Positions 7,674 to 15,705 of a stretch of DNA of 32,007 nt are shown here, piece by piece. This DNA comes from an uncultured Solobacterium sp. GTDB taxonomy: Bacteria; Bacillota_I; Bacilli_A; Erysipelotrichales; Erysipelotrichaceae. Location: contig URCJ01000024.1 of the NCBI GenBank assembly GCA_900546285.1, positions 1-32,007 on the forward strand, given 5' to 3'. How positions within the stretch are numbered: the stretch's first letter is position 1; each line of letters starts with the position of its first letter. The notes below the pieces were generated by a model that searched no databases, had not been told where the DNA came from, and saw only the letters and a program-made list of their open reading frames with translations. The translations under genes were made by a program, and so were the position numbers.

Positions 7674-7701
7674 AAAAGACGCAACTTATTACAGCTACGC
7701 C
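7674..7701 (-). terminator. Terminator of lysS
   Basis: On the minus strand GGCGTAGC pairs with GTTGCGTC (with G-T pairs) around an eight-base loop and runs into TTTT. It lies 17 bp after the lysS stop. Its 3' half recurs at 4891-4904. Confidence 0.65.
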
Positions 7702-7717
7702 CTTAATCAAACTAAAA

Positions 7718-9649
7718 TTAATACAACTTTGCACCAGCAGGAATCTTGTTATCTAACATTAACAAGTTAAGACCTTCACGGCCATCTTCCTCATGTACTG
7801 CAGAAATTAACATACCCTCAGAATCAATACCCATCATCTTTCTTGGTGGCAAGTTAACAATCGCAACAGCAGTCTTACCAACTAACTCTTCTGGTTCATA
7901 ATAATCATGAATTCCACTTAAGATAACACGATCTTTTCTTTCACCATCATCCAAAGTGAACTTAAGAAGCTTCTTAGACTTTTCAACAGCCTCACAAGCT
8001 AAGATCTTAACAACACGGAAATCTGACTTAGCAAATGTATCAAAATCAACCATCTCAGTGAAAATTGGTTCAATCTTTACATTAGAGAAATCAACCTTTT
8101 CACCATCTGCAGTTGTCTTAACAGGAGCTACCTTAGCAGCCTTATTGCCATTCAATTGCTTCATTGTCGGGAACAAGATAACATCTCTAATAGACTCAGA
8201 CTCAGTAAATAACATTACCATTCTATCGATACCATAACCGATACCGCCTGCAGGTGGCATACCATATTCTAGAGCCTCAACGAAATCCATATCGATATCA
8301 CTAGCTTCATCATCACCTAATTGCTTAGCCTTTAATTGTTCCTCAAAACGCTTTAATTGATCAATTGGATCATTTAACTCAGTATAAGCATTTGCACACT
8401 CATGACCTGAAATGAACAATTCGAAACGATCAACGAAACGAGGATCTTCTTCATTAGCTCTTGTTAATGGTGAAATCTCAATTGGATGACCATATAAGAA
8501 AGTAGGTTGAATCAAAGTTTCCTCTACATACTTCTCGAAGAAAGCATTGATAATATGACCTGTTGTAAAGTGATTCTCAACCTCAATACCGTGTTCCTTA
8601 GCTAAAGTACAAGCTTCCTCAAAAGACATTTGTTGCTTAAAGTCGATACCAGTCTTTTCCTTAATTGCATCAGTCATTGAAACTCTCTTCCAATCACCAT
8701 CTAAACTGATCTCATGACCTAAATACTTGAAAGTTCTCTTATGACAAACATTATCAGCAATATACTTATACATGCTCTCAGTAATTTCCATCATACCCTC
8801 AAGATTAGAATATGCTTCATATAATTCCATCAAAGTAAACTCAGGATTATGCTGAGGATCCATACCTTCATTTCTAAAAGTTCTACCAATTTCATAAACC
8901 TTTTCCATACCACCAACAAGTAATCTCTTTAAATCTAATTCAAGAGCGACTCTTAAATACATATCAATATCTTGAGCATTATGGTGAGTAACAAATGGTC
9001 TAGCACTAGCACCTGTCAACAATGAAGTTAAAACTGGTGTCTCAACTTCCACGAAATCCCTAGAAGCTAAGAAAGATCTGATCGCATTTAATACTTGAGG
9101 ACGCATAAACGCAACTCTTTTTGAATCCTCATTCATAATCAAGTCTAAGTATCTTCTTCTATATCTTTCTTCAATATCTGTTAAACCATGGAACTTCTCA
9201 GGGAAAGGATTAAGTGCCTTAGTCAAATGTGTATACTTTAAAACATAAACTGACAACTCACCTTGAGGATTTTGTTCAGTTGGATTAGTGCGATATACTT
9301 TGCCTTCAATACCTACGATATCACCAACATCACTTGCCTTAACTAATTCATAAGGCTCCTCACCTAAATCATTCTTATTAATAACAAGTTGAATCAAACC
9401 ATAACGATCTTGAACATGCATGAAACACATCTTGCCCATTCTTCTCTTTGACATGATTCTACCAGCGATAGAAACCTCTACCTTCTTCTCTTCTAATTCT
9501 TCTTTAGAACATGCACCATAAGTTTCCTTGATGCTCTTACTGTTTGCAGTTCTTGTGTAGGCATTACCAAATGGATTAATGCCCTTCGCAACTAAATCAT
9601 CTAACTTTTTTCTTCTTGCCAATTGTTGGTCGTTAAACTTTCTTTCCAT
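7718..9649 (-). CDS. lysS: Lysyl-tRNA synthetase (class II) with fused C-terminal tRNA-binding domain
   Basis: A 643-residue protein. Residues 1 to about 490 are class II LysRS: the N-terminal OB fold (MSKRRMGKMCFMHVQDRYG), motif 2 region KVYEIGRTFRNEG, the lysine-pocket block ARPFVTHHN, and motif 3 GYGIDRMVML. After a linker, residues 535-643 form a second OB domain (FAKSDFRVVKILACE, then LPPRKMMGIDSEGM) of the Trbp111/MetRS C-terminal type, which grips the tRNA elbow. Bacterial LysRS is usually about 490-500 aa, so this is a fusion. The start at 9649 follows AAGGAG; longer frames would read back into the T-box. Expression is controlled by a T-box leader sensing uncharged tRNA-Lys, and a tRNA-Lys gene lies at 15706. 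Confidence 0.95.
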   Translation of the reverse strand: MERKFNDQQLARRKKLDDLVAKGINPFGNAYTRTANSKSIKETYGACSKEELEEKKVEVSIAGRIMSKRRMGKMCFMHVQDRYGLIQLVINKNDLGEEPYELVKASDVGDIVGIEGKVYRTNPTEQNPQGELSVYVLKYTHLTKALNPFPEKFHGLTDIEERYRRRYLDLIMNEDSKRVAFMRPQVLNAIRSFLASRDFVEVETPVLTSLLTGASARPFVTHHNAQDIDMYLRVALELDLKRLLVGGMEKVYEIGRTFRNEGMDPQHNPEFTLMELYEAYSNLEGMMEITESMYKYIADNVCHKRTFKYLGHEISLDGDWKRVSMTDAIKEKTGIDFKQQMSFEEACTLAKEHGIEVENHFTTGHIINAFFEKYVEETLIQPTFLYGHPIEISPLTRANEEDPRFVDRFELFISGHECANAYTELNDPIDQLKRFEEQLKAKQLGDDEASDIDMDFVEALEYGMPPAGGIGYGIDRMVMLFTESESIRDVILFPTMKQLNGNKAAKVAPVKTTADGEKVDFSNVKIEPIFTEMVDFDTFAKSDFRVVKILACEAVEKSKKLLKFTLDDGERKDRVILSGIHDYYEPEELVGKTAVAIVNLPPRKMMGIDSEGMLISAVHEEDGREGLNLLMLDNKIPAGAKLY

Positions 9650-9664
9650 CTTTTCTCCTTTTCC

Positions 9665-9850
9665 AAAATAAAAAAGGTAGCCCAAGGGCGCTAAAATGCG
9701 CGGTACCACCTTTGTTTGTATCTTTCATGCTTTTAACGCAAGCCTACGATTTGCTCCAAGTCCTTTTTCACATGCTGTCCCTAAGATCTTACACCAACCG
9801 ACCCCTCTCTTTAAGAAACTACACAAGCTACTCTTCTCTTCAACGCAATT
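9665..9850 (-). ncRNA. T-box riboswitch leader of lysS
   Basis: The minus strand carries the T-box core GGTGGTACCGCG (9699-9710), preceded by stem I features: AGTAG near the base, AGAGAGG, and a GGTTGG apical element. Downstream, AAAGGTGGTACC can pair either in the antiterminator or with GGGCTACCTTT in a terminator ending in TTTTTT (around 9667-9712). The likely specifier is the AAA/AAG in GTGAAAAAGGAC, coding lysine; its exact register is inferred. Uncharged tRNA-Lys should allow read-through into lysS. Confidence 0.9.
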
Positions 9851-9855
9851 AACAC

Positions 9856-9994
9856 TTGTATTCTAGCATAAAAGATATAAAAAAACGCTAATAGTTCTAT
9901 AATAAAGATGAAAGGAAGGTAAAAAGTATGTGTACAGCCGCTTCATTTAAGGGTTTCTTTGGACGTAACCTCGACTTTGACTTCTCATATGGCC
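9856..9994. repeat. Left copy of the long target duplication
   Basis: Identical over 139 bp to 11889-12027 at a constant offset of 2033. Two terminal C bases may belong to the IS end, so the true duplication is 137-139 bp. It carries the lysS -10 box and the promoter, ribosome site and first 22 codons of the bile salt hydrolase gene. Confidence 0.95.
9860..9868 (-). promoter_or_regulatory. Extended -10 of the lysS T-box transcript
   Basis: Minus-strand TGCTAGAAT is an extended -10 about ten bases ahead of the leader. It lies inside the duplicated segment, so an orphan copy exists at 11893-11901 pointing into the transposase 3' end. Confidence 0.6.
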
Positions 9995-10026
9995 CGTTTT
10001 TAGACTTTCTCACCATAAATCTTTAG
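9928..10026 (+). pseudogene. 5' fragment of the bile salt hydrolase gene
   Basis: The duplicated ribosome site, ATG and first 22 codons of the hydrolase (with catalytic Cys2) run into insertion-sequence DNA and stop at 10024-10026 after ten further codons. The 32-residue product cannot be active. It keeps the original promoter, so a short transcript toward the transposase gene is possible. Confidence 0.9.
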
Positions 10027-10094
10027 AAGCAGTATGCTAACTGAAATCTCTAAAGTATAGATAAAATCTATACTTTTTTAATGTTTTTAACTAT

Positions 10095-10120
10095 TTGACA
10101 AAATTTTTTTATGGTATAAT
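10095..10120 (+). promoter_or_regulatory. Probable transposase promoter
   Basis: TTGACA (10095-10100) and an extended -10 TGGTATAAT (box 10115-10120) lie within the element. The 14-bp spacing is short, which may keep expression low. TATGGTGAG just downstream is complementary to CTCACCATA at 10009-10017, so a transcript entering from the left could fold over this region. Confidence 0.5.
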
Positions 10121-10162
10121 AAATATGGTGAGAATGGTGAGTACTATTGTAAGGAGAATTTT

Positions 10163-11842
10163 ATGGCTTATTTTTTAAAGAAATGCACTAAAAATGATAA
10201 GTGTTATTTATCAATTGTTAATAGCTTTTATGATGGGCAAAGAGGACACACAGTACATGAAACATATAAATCATATGGTACTGGTGAATCATTAATTAAA
10301 GATGGCATTGAAGATCCTGTCAAATATCTAGAAGAAGAAGTAAATAGACTTAATTATGAGAAAAATCAAAGTAACGTCATTGAGATATCAGAAACTGCTC
10401 CATTTAAGTTTGCAGGTCATTTCTATATTAAGGCAATCTTAGAAAAATTAGATATTAAGCCAATTATTGATGTTTATAAGTTAGTGACTAATTTTCAATT
10501 TGATCTATATGATGTATTATGTTCTCTTGTCTATTCAAGATGTATCAAGCCATGTAGTAAATATAAGACCTTTATAGAAGTAATCCCCTATTTAGAGAAA
10601 GAGTACTCATTTTCATATGATCAGCTTTTAGCTGGCGTTACTTATTTTGGAAAAAACTATGAACGTATTGTTGAGATCTTTACAAAACAAGTTAAAGAAA
10701 AATATACACTTAATACAAGTGCTAGTTATTTTGACTGTACCAACTTCTATTTTGAAATAGATAAAGAAGATGAATTTAGAATGAAAGGACCAAGTAAGGA
10801 AAATAGAAAAGAACCATTATTAGGAATGGGTTTATTACTAGATGGTAATCAAATTCCTATAGGTTTAAAGCTTTTTCCTGGTAATCAATCAGAAAAACCA
10901 AAGATTAGAGAAACTATTAAAGATTTAAAAGAACAAAATGAAATAAAAGGAAAAGTAATACAAGTAGCTGATAAAGGATTAAACTGTGCCTTTAATATTT
11001 TTGAAGCTAGAACCAATAAAGATGGATATATCTTTTCTAAATCATGTAAGACCCTTCCTGAAAAAGAGAAGACATGGATCTTTTTAGATAATGACTATGA
11101 AACTATAAAAGATTCAAGTGGTGAAGTCCTATATAAAATAAAAGAATGTATTGACTACTTTCCTTATTCGTTTATAGATGAAGAAGGAAAAAGAATCAGC
11201 TTTGAAGTAAAAGAAAAAAGAGTGGTTACATATAACCCATCTTTGGCAAGGAAACAAAGATTAGAAATAGAGAAGCTAGAAAACAAAGCTTATGAACTTT
11301 GTGCATCAAAGGCAAAAAAAGATGAATATGGTGAATGTTCTAAGTATGTAAACTTTAAAGGTAAAGATGGCTCTAAGGCAACAACTGAAATCAATCAGAA
11401 AAAGATTGATGAAGATAAAAAAATTTGTGGTTACAATCTGCTTATAACATCAGAGACTAAAATGAAAAAAGAAGAAGTCTATAAGACTTATCATAACCTA
11501 TGGAGAATAGAAGAAACTTTTAGAATACTAAAATCAGAATTAGATGCTCGCCCTGCCTTTATGAAAACCGAGGATTCTTTACATGGTCATTTCTTAATGT
11601 GTTACTTATCTGTACTTTTAACAAGATTACTTCAAATATATGAATTACAAGATGAAGATTCTGCTCAAGATATATTCAACTTCATTAGAGAATTCAAACT
11701 AGTTAAGATAGGTAACAAGTATATTAACATGGCAACAAAAAAAGACTTCATCGTTAAGCTAAAGGAACTTACAAAATTACCACTAACAAATGCGATGATG
11801 TCTCAAAGTCAATATGAAAAGATAATGAATTATAGACTATAA
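10163..11842 (+). CDS. IS1634-family DDE transposase
   Basis: A 559-residue transposase of the IS4/IS1634 group that cuts and joins the element ends. The catalytic triad regions are recognisable: YFDCTNFYFE (first Asp, about residue 193), VADKGLN (second Asp, about 270), and the C-terminal LWRIEETFRILKSELDARP, a form of the family's YREK-type block holding the catalytic Glu. An AAGGAG site lies before the ATG. The N-terminal GQRGHTVHETYKSYG is typical of the family. The frame is intact, so the element may be active. No other copy lies in the window. Confidence 0.93.
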   Translation: MAYFLKKCTKNDKCYLSIVNSFYDGQRGHTVHETYKSYGTGESLIKDGIEDPVKYLEEEVNRLNYEKNQSNVIEISETAPFKFAGHFYIKAILEKLDIKPIIDVYKLVTNFQFDLYDVLCSLVYSRCIKPCSKYKTFIEVIPYLEKEYSFSYDQLLAGVTYFGKNYERIVEIFTKQVKEKYTLNTSASYFDCTNFYFEIDKEDEFRMKGPSKENRKEPLLGMGLLLDGNQIPIGLKLFPGNQSEKPKIRETIKDLKEQNEIKGKVIQVADKGLNCAFNIFEARTNKDGYIFSKSCKTLPEKEKTWIFLDNDYETIKDSSGEVLYKIKECIDYFPYSFIDEEGKRISFEVKEKRVVTYNPSLARKQRLEIEKLENKAYELCASKAKKDEYGECSKYVNFKGKDGSKATTEINQKKIDEDKKICGYNLLITSETKMKKEEVYKTYHNLWRIEETFRILKSELDARPAFMKTEDSLHGHFLMCYLSVLLTRLLQIYELQDEDSAQDIFNFIREFKLVKIGNKYINMATKKDFIVKLKELTKLPLTNAMMSQSQYEKIMNYRL

Positions 11843-11888
11843 ATTATCTTTTTCTCACCATATTTTACGGAAAAGTTCTAAAAACAGG

Positions 11889-12027
11889 TTGTATTCTAGC
11901 ATAAAAGATATAAAAAAACGCTAATAGTTCTATAATAAAGATGAAAGGAAGGTAAAAAGTATGTGTACAGCCGCTTCATTTAAGGGTTTCTTTGGACGTA
12001 ACCTCGACTTTGACTTCTCATATGGCC
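11889..12027. repeat. Right copy of the long target duplication
   Basis: Identical to 9856-9994. This copy supplies the working promoter (TATAAT at 11931-11936), ribosome site and 5' coding part of the intact bile salt hydrolase. Confidence 0.95.
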
Positions 12028-12908
12028 AAGAAATCGTTATCACGCCAAGAAACTATTCTTTCTCATTTAAACACGAAGAAAGAATTGATAAACACCCTGC
12101 CATCATTGGTGCAGGCATTATCCAAGAAGGCTACCCTCTATATTTTGATGCCATCAATGAACATGGTCTAGGTATGGCAGGCTTAAACTTTGTTGGTAAT
12201 TGTGTTTATAGAGACGTAGACGATACTAAGATAAATATCGCCCAATTTGAACTAATCCCATATGTGTTATCTAAATGTAAAACATTAGAAGAAGCTAAGG
12301 AATTATTTAAAAACATTAACTTATCTAAAGATTCTATCAACGACAAATATCCACCAACTCAGATGCATTGGTACGTGAGTGATGGCTACAAATCTATTGT
12401 TGTTGAGTCTGTTAAAGATGGTGTAAAAGTTTATGATGATCCAGTTAATGTCTTAACTAACAACCCACCATTTGAACTACAAATGTTCAACCTAAACAAT
12501 TACCAACACTTATCATCAGCAGATCCTGTTAATAACTTTGAAGGTGTTGAATTAACAAAATACTCTAGAGGAATGGGAGGACTTGGCCTACCAGGTGACT
12601 TATCTAGCATGTCTCGTTTTGTCAAAGTTGCCTTTACTAATCACTTCTCATTATCAGACAATGGTCTAAACCAACTTTTCCACATTCTACATAGTGTTGA
12701 ACAACAAAATGGTTGTTGCAAAGTTAAGGAAGCTTATGAATACACCATCTACACATCAGCATGTGACTTGGCTAAAGGTATTTATTACTACACTACCTAC
12801 AACAATCATCAAATTTCTGGTGTTGATATGCACAAGGAGAACTTGGATTCAAGTGATCTAATCACTTATCCAATGTTAGAAGAAGAACATATTAATATGC
12901 AAAACTAA
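11961..12908 (+). CDS. bsh: Bile salt hydrolase (choloylglycine hydrolase, Ntn family)
   Basis: A 315-residue N-terminal nucleophile hydrolase that splits glycine- or taurine-conjugated bile salts. The initiator Met is followed directly by Cys2, the nucleophile released on Met removal. Other family residues are present: R13 and D16 in GRNLDFDF, the Asn in AGLNFVG, the Asn pair in VLTNNPPF, and the Arg in MSRFVKVAFTN. VLTNNP and the overall match favour bile salt over penicillin V substrates, though family calls can be wrong on this point. AAGGAAGG precedes the ATG. No signal peptide is seen, so it is cytoplasmic. It was originally divergent from lysS and is now separated from it by the insertion sequence but unbroken, thanks to the long duplication. 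Presence fits a gut habitat. Confidence 0.93.
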   Translation: MCTAASFKGFFGRNLDFDFSYGQEIVITPRNYSFSFKHEERIDKHPAIIGAGIIQEGYPLYFDAINEHGLGMAGLNFVGNCVYRDVDDTKINIAQFELIPYVLSKCKTLEEAKELFKNINLSKDSINDKYPPTQMHWYVSDGYKSIVVESVKDGVKVYDDPVNVLTNNPPFELQMFNLNNYQHLSSADPVNNFEGVELTKYSRGMGGLGLPGDLSSMSRFVKVAFTNHFSLSDNGLNQLFHILHSVEQQNGCCKVKEAYEYTIYTSACDLAKGIYYYTTYNNHQISGVDMHKENLDSSDLITYPMLEEEHINMQN

Positions 12909-12932
12909 GGACACTCACGTCCTTAGTTTTTA
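12903..12932. terminator. Shared terminator of bsh and the aldo/keto reductase
   Basis: AACTAAGGAC (12903-12912) and GTCCTTAGTT (12919-12928) form a 10-bp stem with loop ACTCAC, followed by T on the plus strand and A before it. The stem overlaps both convergent stop codons. Confidence 0.85.
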
Positions 12933-13891
12933 ATAATTGGTCCCTTTAATGGATGAGGCACATATAATTCTTCTAAATAAGCTACTTCCTCATCATTTAA
13001 TTCAATATCTAATGCATTAATCGCATCATCAATATATTTAGTCTTACTAGCACCTATAATAGGTGAAGCAACACCTTTTTTATATAGCCAAGACAAAGCA
13101 ACCTTACTCATCTTGATATTTCTTTTCTTTGCCAACTCGGCAACTCTTTCAACAATCAACTTATCAACATCTTCAGATGCGCCATATCTTCTTTTCGCAA
13201 CATCATCGCTAAGACTACGAATACTATCGCTATCCCAATTAATTCTTGTTAAATGACCTGCAGCTAAAGGAGAATAAGGAATAAGTGAAACATCTAATTC
13301 CTTACACAATGGAATCATCTCCCTTTCTTCCTCACGATAAAGAAGATTATAATGATTCTCCATCACCTCAAATCTTGCATAGCCCTTTTCTTTAGCTAAA
13401 TTTTGATACATTAACATTTGATAAGCAAGGATACTACTAGAACCCAAAGACCTCACCTTACCTGCTTTAACCAAATCATTTAAAGCTTCCATTGTTTCCT
13501 CAATTGGAACATTATAATCAAAACGATGTATCAAATATAGATCAAGGTAATCGGTACCTAATCTCAATAAACTTTGATCAATTTCTCTTTTAATAGCTTC
13601 TTTAGATAAACCGCCTTCATTGAAAAATACCTTAGAAGCAATAACTACATCCTCTCTTCTGATGCCAAGATCTTTTATAGCCTTACCCAAATATTCTTCA
13701 CTAGTACCATTAGAATATTGATTAGCTGTATCAAAGAAATTAATACCCTTGTCATATGCATAAGCAACAATTTCCTTAGTATCCTTTGTGCCTAGTGACC
13801 ATTTATACATCGAATCATCACCAAAGCCCATGCAACCTAAACATATCTTTGATACTTCTATATCAGTTTTACCAAGTTTTGTATATTGCAT
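12923..13891 (-). CDS. Aldo/keto reductase
   Basis: A 322-residue NADPH-dependent aldo/keto reductase of the (beta/alpha)8 type, resembling the YhdN/IolS group. The catalytic tetrad is visible: Asp in FFDTANQYS, Tyr in the same block, Lys in VVIASKVFF and His in YLIHRFDY. The C-terminal cofactor motif PIIGASK is present. It starts two bases after the amidohydrolase stop, so both are translated from one mRNA. The substrate is unknown; the partner hydrolase gives no clear pathway. Confidence 0.9.
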   Translation of the reverse strand: MQYTKLGKTDIEVSKICLGCMGFGDDSMYKWSLGTKDTKEIVAYAYDKGINFFDTANQYSNGTSEEYLGKAIKDLGIRREDVVIASKVFFNEGGLSKEAIKREIDQSLLRLGTDYLDLYLIHRFDYNVPIEETMEALNDLVKAGKVRSLGSSSILAYQMLMYQNLAKEKGYARFEVMENHYNLLYREEEREMIPLCKELDVSLIPYSPLAAGHLTRINWDSDSIRSLSDDVAKRRYGASEDVDKLIVERVAELAKKRNIKMSKVALSWLYKKGVASPIIGASKTKYIDDAINALDIELNDEEVAYLEELYVPHPLKGPIIKN

Positions 13892-13892
13892 A

Positions 13893-15176
13893 TTACTTCA
13901 TATATTCGTCTAAATATGAATCGACATAGGCATTACGCTTAACCTTTGGATTATCATAAATCTTACCTCTAGCGATAACCATATCAACTTTTCTTAAGTT
14001 ATTTAAATCATCTAGTGGATTATTCTTACAAACAATCAAATCAGCATACTTGCCTTTTTCAATAGAACCGGTTTCCTTATCAATACCAGCTAGCTTTGCG
14101 TTTACAAGTGTTGCGGTATGTAAAGCTTGAGTGTTTGTTGCACCAACATATTTATGGAAATATACAAGTTCTCTATAGAAATCATATTGAGCAATCCAAG
14201 GACAGCCAACATCATTACCTAGGCCTACTGGAATATTATTCTTAAGACATGTCTTAGCACCTTCAATAAAGCCATTTAATACAAGCTCACCATTGAACTT
14301 TTCAACATCACTTGTATGTGAAACACTTTGATCAAACAGAGCATATGGAATACCAGGTGATACAGTACAAATCATAAACGCATTGTGTTTCTTAAATAGT
14401 TCAATACACTCATCATCCATTACAGAACCATGTTCAATTGAATCAACGCCATTCTCTAGGGCAATCTTTACGCCTTCTTGACTTTCAACATGAGCAGATA
14501 CAATAAAGCCATACTCATGAGCCTTGTCACAACATGCTTTAATAATCTCAGGACTCATTTTCATTTGACCAGGAACACCCTTTTCCTTGGCATCCATAAC
14601 ACCACCTGTAATCATTAATTTGATTAAGTTAACTTTTTCGCCCTTTAACTTTTCTATTTGAGCAATGGCTTCTTCAGTACTTCGACATGCAACAGCTACC
14701 GAACCTGCCATATGTCCTCCTGGTACTGAAATAGCTTCATTGCTGGCGAGAATTCTTGGTCCATCAATTAAGCCTTTATTTATCTTATCTCTTGTCTTTG
14801 TATCTAAATCTCTTAAACCACCAACTGTTCTAATAGTTGTTACACCAGACATTAATTCAATCTTGGCATAAGTTTCAACAAGCTTTTCAGCTGCAAATCT
14901 ACCAATTGGTGTCGCAAAGACTCTCTTCACTAATTTCTCGTTGTCTCTTTGTTTCTTTTGAGGCTTTCCATTGCCTGCTAGGTGTACATGCATATTAATT
15001 AAGCCAGGCATGATATATTTGCCACTTAAATCGATTTCTGAGTATCCTACAGGGCTTTTACCGTCAGTGATGATGTCTTCTATTTCTCCATCATTCACAA
15101 GAATATCAGCCTTATATGGCTTCATATCCTTAGTACCATCTAAGATGATTCCATTTTTTAATACATATTTATTCAT
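13893..15176 (-). CDS. Metal-dependent amidohydrolase (imidazolonepropionase/prolidase-like)
   Basis: A 427-residue amidohydrolase-superfamily enzyme with the N-terminal beta sandwich, the metal motif HVHL (about 63-66), a likely carboxylated Lys in NLIKLMITGG, His in SAHVE and IEHGS, and Asp in GLGNDVG. The closing GSIEKGKYADLIVCKNNPL is typical. Family relatives cleave peptide-like amides, including Xaa-Pro dipeptides and imidazolones; the substrate here cannot be read. There is no signal peptide. AGAGG lies nine bases before the ATG. It is first in a two-gene operon with the aldo/keto reductase. Confidence 0.88.
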   Translation of the reverse strand: MNKYVLKNGIILDGTKDMKPYKADILVNDGEIEDIITDGKSPVGYSEIDLSGKYIMPGLINMHVHLAGNGKPQKKQRDNEKLVKRVFATPIGRFAAEKLVETYAKIELMSGVTTIRTVGGLRDLDTKTRDKINKGLIDGPRILASNEAISVPGGHMAGSVAVACRSTEEAIAQIEKLKGEKVNLIKLMITGGVMDAKEKGVPGQMKMSPEIIKACCDKAHEYGFIVSAHVESQEGVKIALENGVDSIEHGSVMDDECIELFKKHNAFMICTVSPGIPYALFDQSVSHTSDVEKFNGELVLNGFIEGAKTCLKNNIPVGLGNDVGCPWIAQYDFYRELVYFHKYVGATNTQALHTATLVNAKLAGIDKETGSIEKGKYADLIVCKNNPLDDLNNLRKVDMVIARGKIYDNPKVKRNAYVDSYLDEYMK

Positions 15177-15244
15177 AACACTAACCTCTTGTTTACATTC
15201 TATACCTGTCTAAAGAAGATAGGTGATTAAAAAATTAATTAGAA

Positions 15245-15453
15245 CCTCTAATCATTATCCTATTAAGTTCACAACAAGTCACATATGTGGTTGCAAACCC
15301 ATGAATGTGTGAAAAGGCAGTGTGTATATGCAAATGGTGCTTGAAACAGGATAAGAACCTGTTTATCACTATGGTTAAACAGCTAGACGCTCTTAAGAGT
15401 AGACTAAGGTGCTATTCGGGCATACCAATAGCAACTATCTTGAGGATAAGAGG
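15245..15453 (+). ncRNA. Candidate structured RNA with long closing helix
   Basis: The ends of this 209-nt segment pair in order: CCTC (15245-15248) with GAGG (15450-15453), TTATCC (15255-15260) with GGATAA (15444-15449), TTAAG (15263-15267) with CTTGA (15439-15443), GTTGC (15290-15294) with GCAAC (15431-15435), CCC with GGG (15418-15420), and GAAT with ATTC (15414-15417). A strong internal hairpin is AAACAGG with CCTGTTT (15344-15364). A T-rich tract follows. The rod-like plan and length recall 6S RNA, but I see no diagnostic sequence, so the class is open. Confidence 0.35.
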
Positions 15454-15506
15454 TAATTTTGGTGAATTTTTTTAAATTTTTTTAAAAAAATGTTGCTATT
15501 GGTATG
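15421..15506. repeat. 15-bp perfect inverted repeat overlapping the tRNA promoter
   Basis: CATACCAATAGCAAC (15421-15435) is exactly complementary to GTTGCTATTGGTATG (15492-15506), with a 56-base AT-rich loop. The right arm contains the -35 box of the tRNA operon and the left arm forms part of the candidate RNA's helix, so the pairings compete. Confidence 0.75.
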
Positions 15507-15521
15507 AAGCTATGCTAATAT
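15493..15521 (+). promoter_or_regulatory. Promoter of the tRNA-Asn/Glu/Lys operon
   Basis: TTGCTA (15493-15498), a 17-bp spacer and an extended -10 TGCTAATAT (box 15516-15521). The first tRNA begins 19 bp downstream. Confidence 0.7.
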
Positions 15522-15539
15522 AAATAGGCAAACACGAGT

Positions 15540-15615
15540 GCCCGAATAGCTCAGTCGGTAGAGCGTCCGGCTGTTAACCGGTAGGTCACAGGTTCGAGTC
15601 CTGTTTCGGGCGCCA
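15540..15615 (+). tRNA. tRNA-Asn (GTT)
   Basis: A 76-nt cloverleaf with acceptor GCCCGAA/TTCGGGC, anticodon loop CTGTTAA giving GTT, T-loop TTCGAGT and an encoded CCA. First gene of a three-tRNA operon. Confidence 0.97.
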
Positions 15616-15623
15616 TTTGTATT

Positions 15624-15700
15624 GGTAGGTTGGTGAAGCGGCTTAACACACTGCCCTTTCACGGCAGCATTCACGGGTTCGAATCCCGTACCTATCACCA
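15624..15700 (+). tRNA. tRNA-Glu (TTC)
   Basis: A 77-nt cloverleaf with acceptor GGTAGGT/ACCTATC (one G-U pair), anticodon stem CTGCC/GGCAG around loop CTTTCAC giving TTC, T-loop TTCGAAT and an encoded CCA. Its T-arm sequence recurs at 17214-17226 and, inverted, at 15891-15910. Confidence 0.96.
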
Positions 15701-15705
15701 TATTT

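Larger units (their letters stand above)
9995..11888 (+). mobile_element. IS1634-family insertion sequence (IS4 superfamily)
   Basis: A 1.9-kb element with one transposase gene and short terminal inverted repeats: GTTTTTAGA at 9996-10004 and TCTAAAAAC at 11877-11885, extendable by CC at the outer ends and with a partly matching CTTT tract inside. It is flanked by the 137-139 bp direct repeat. Long, variable target duplications are a known trait of IS1634 from Mycoplasma mycoides and of relatives such as IS1549. CTCACCATA occurs near both ends and inverted at 10124-10132. Intact ends, gene and repeats suggest recent arrival. Confidence 0.92.
15177..15539. other. 363-bp gene-free stretch ahead of the tRNA cluster
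   Basis: No protein gene is credible here. It contains the upstream region of the amidohydrolase operon, a candidate structured RNA (15245-15453), a 15-bp inverted repeat (15421-15435 with 15492-15506), a T/A-rich tract, and the tRNA promoter. The separate entries give details. Confidence 0.6.

Noticed and set aside
9856..12027. Assembly duplication instead of target duplication
   Set aside because: The repeats lie exactly at the ends of a complete IS with inverted repeats, and the family is known for long duplications.
15510..15701. 63-aa minus-strand open frame over the tRNA genes
   Set aside because: It is the usual antisense shadow of tRNA sequence (reads GFEPV and RTRTCDLP) with no ribosome site.
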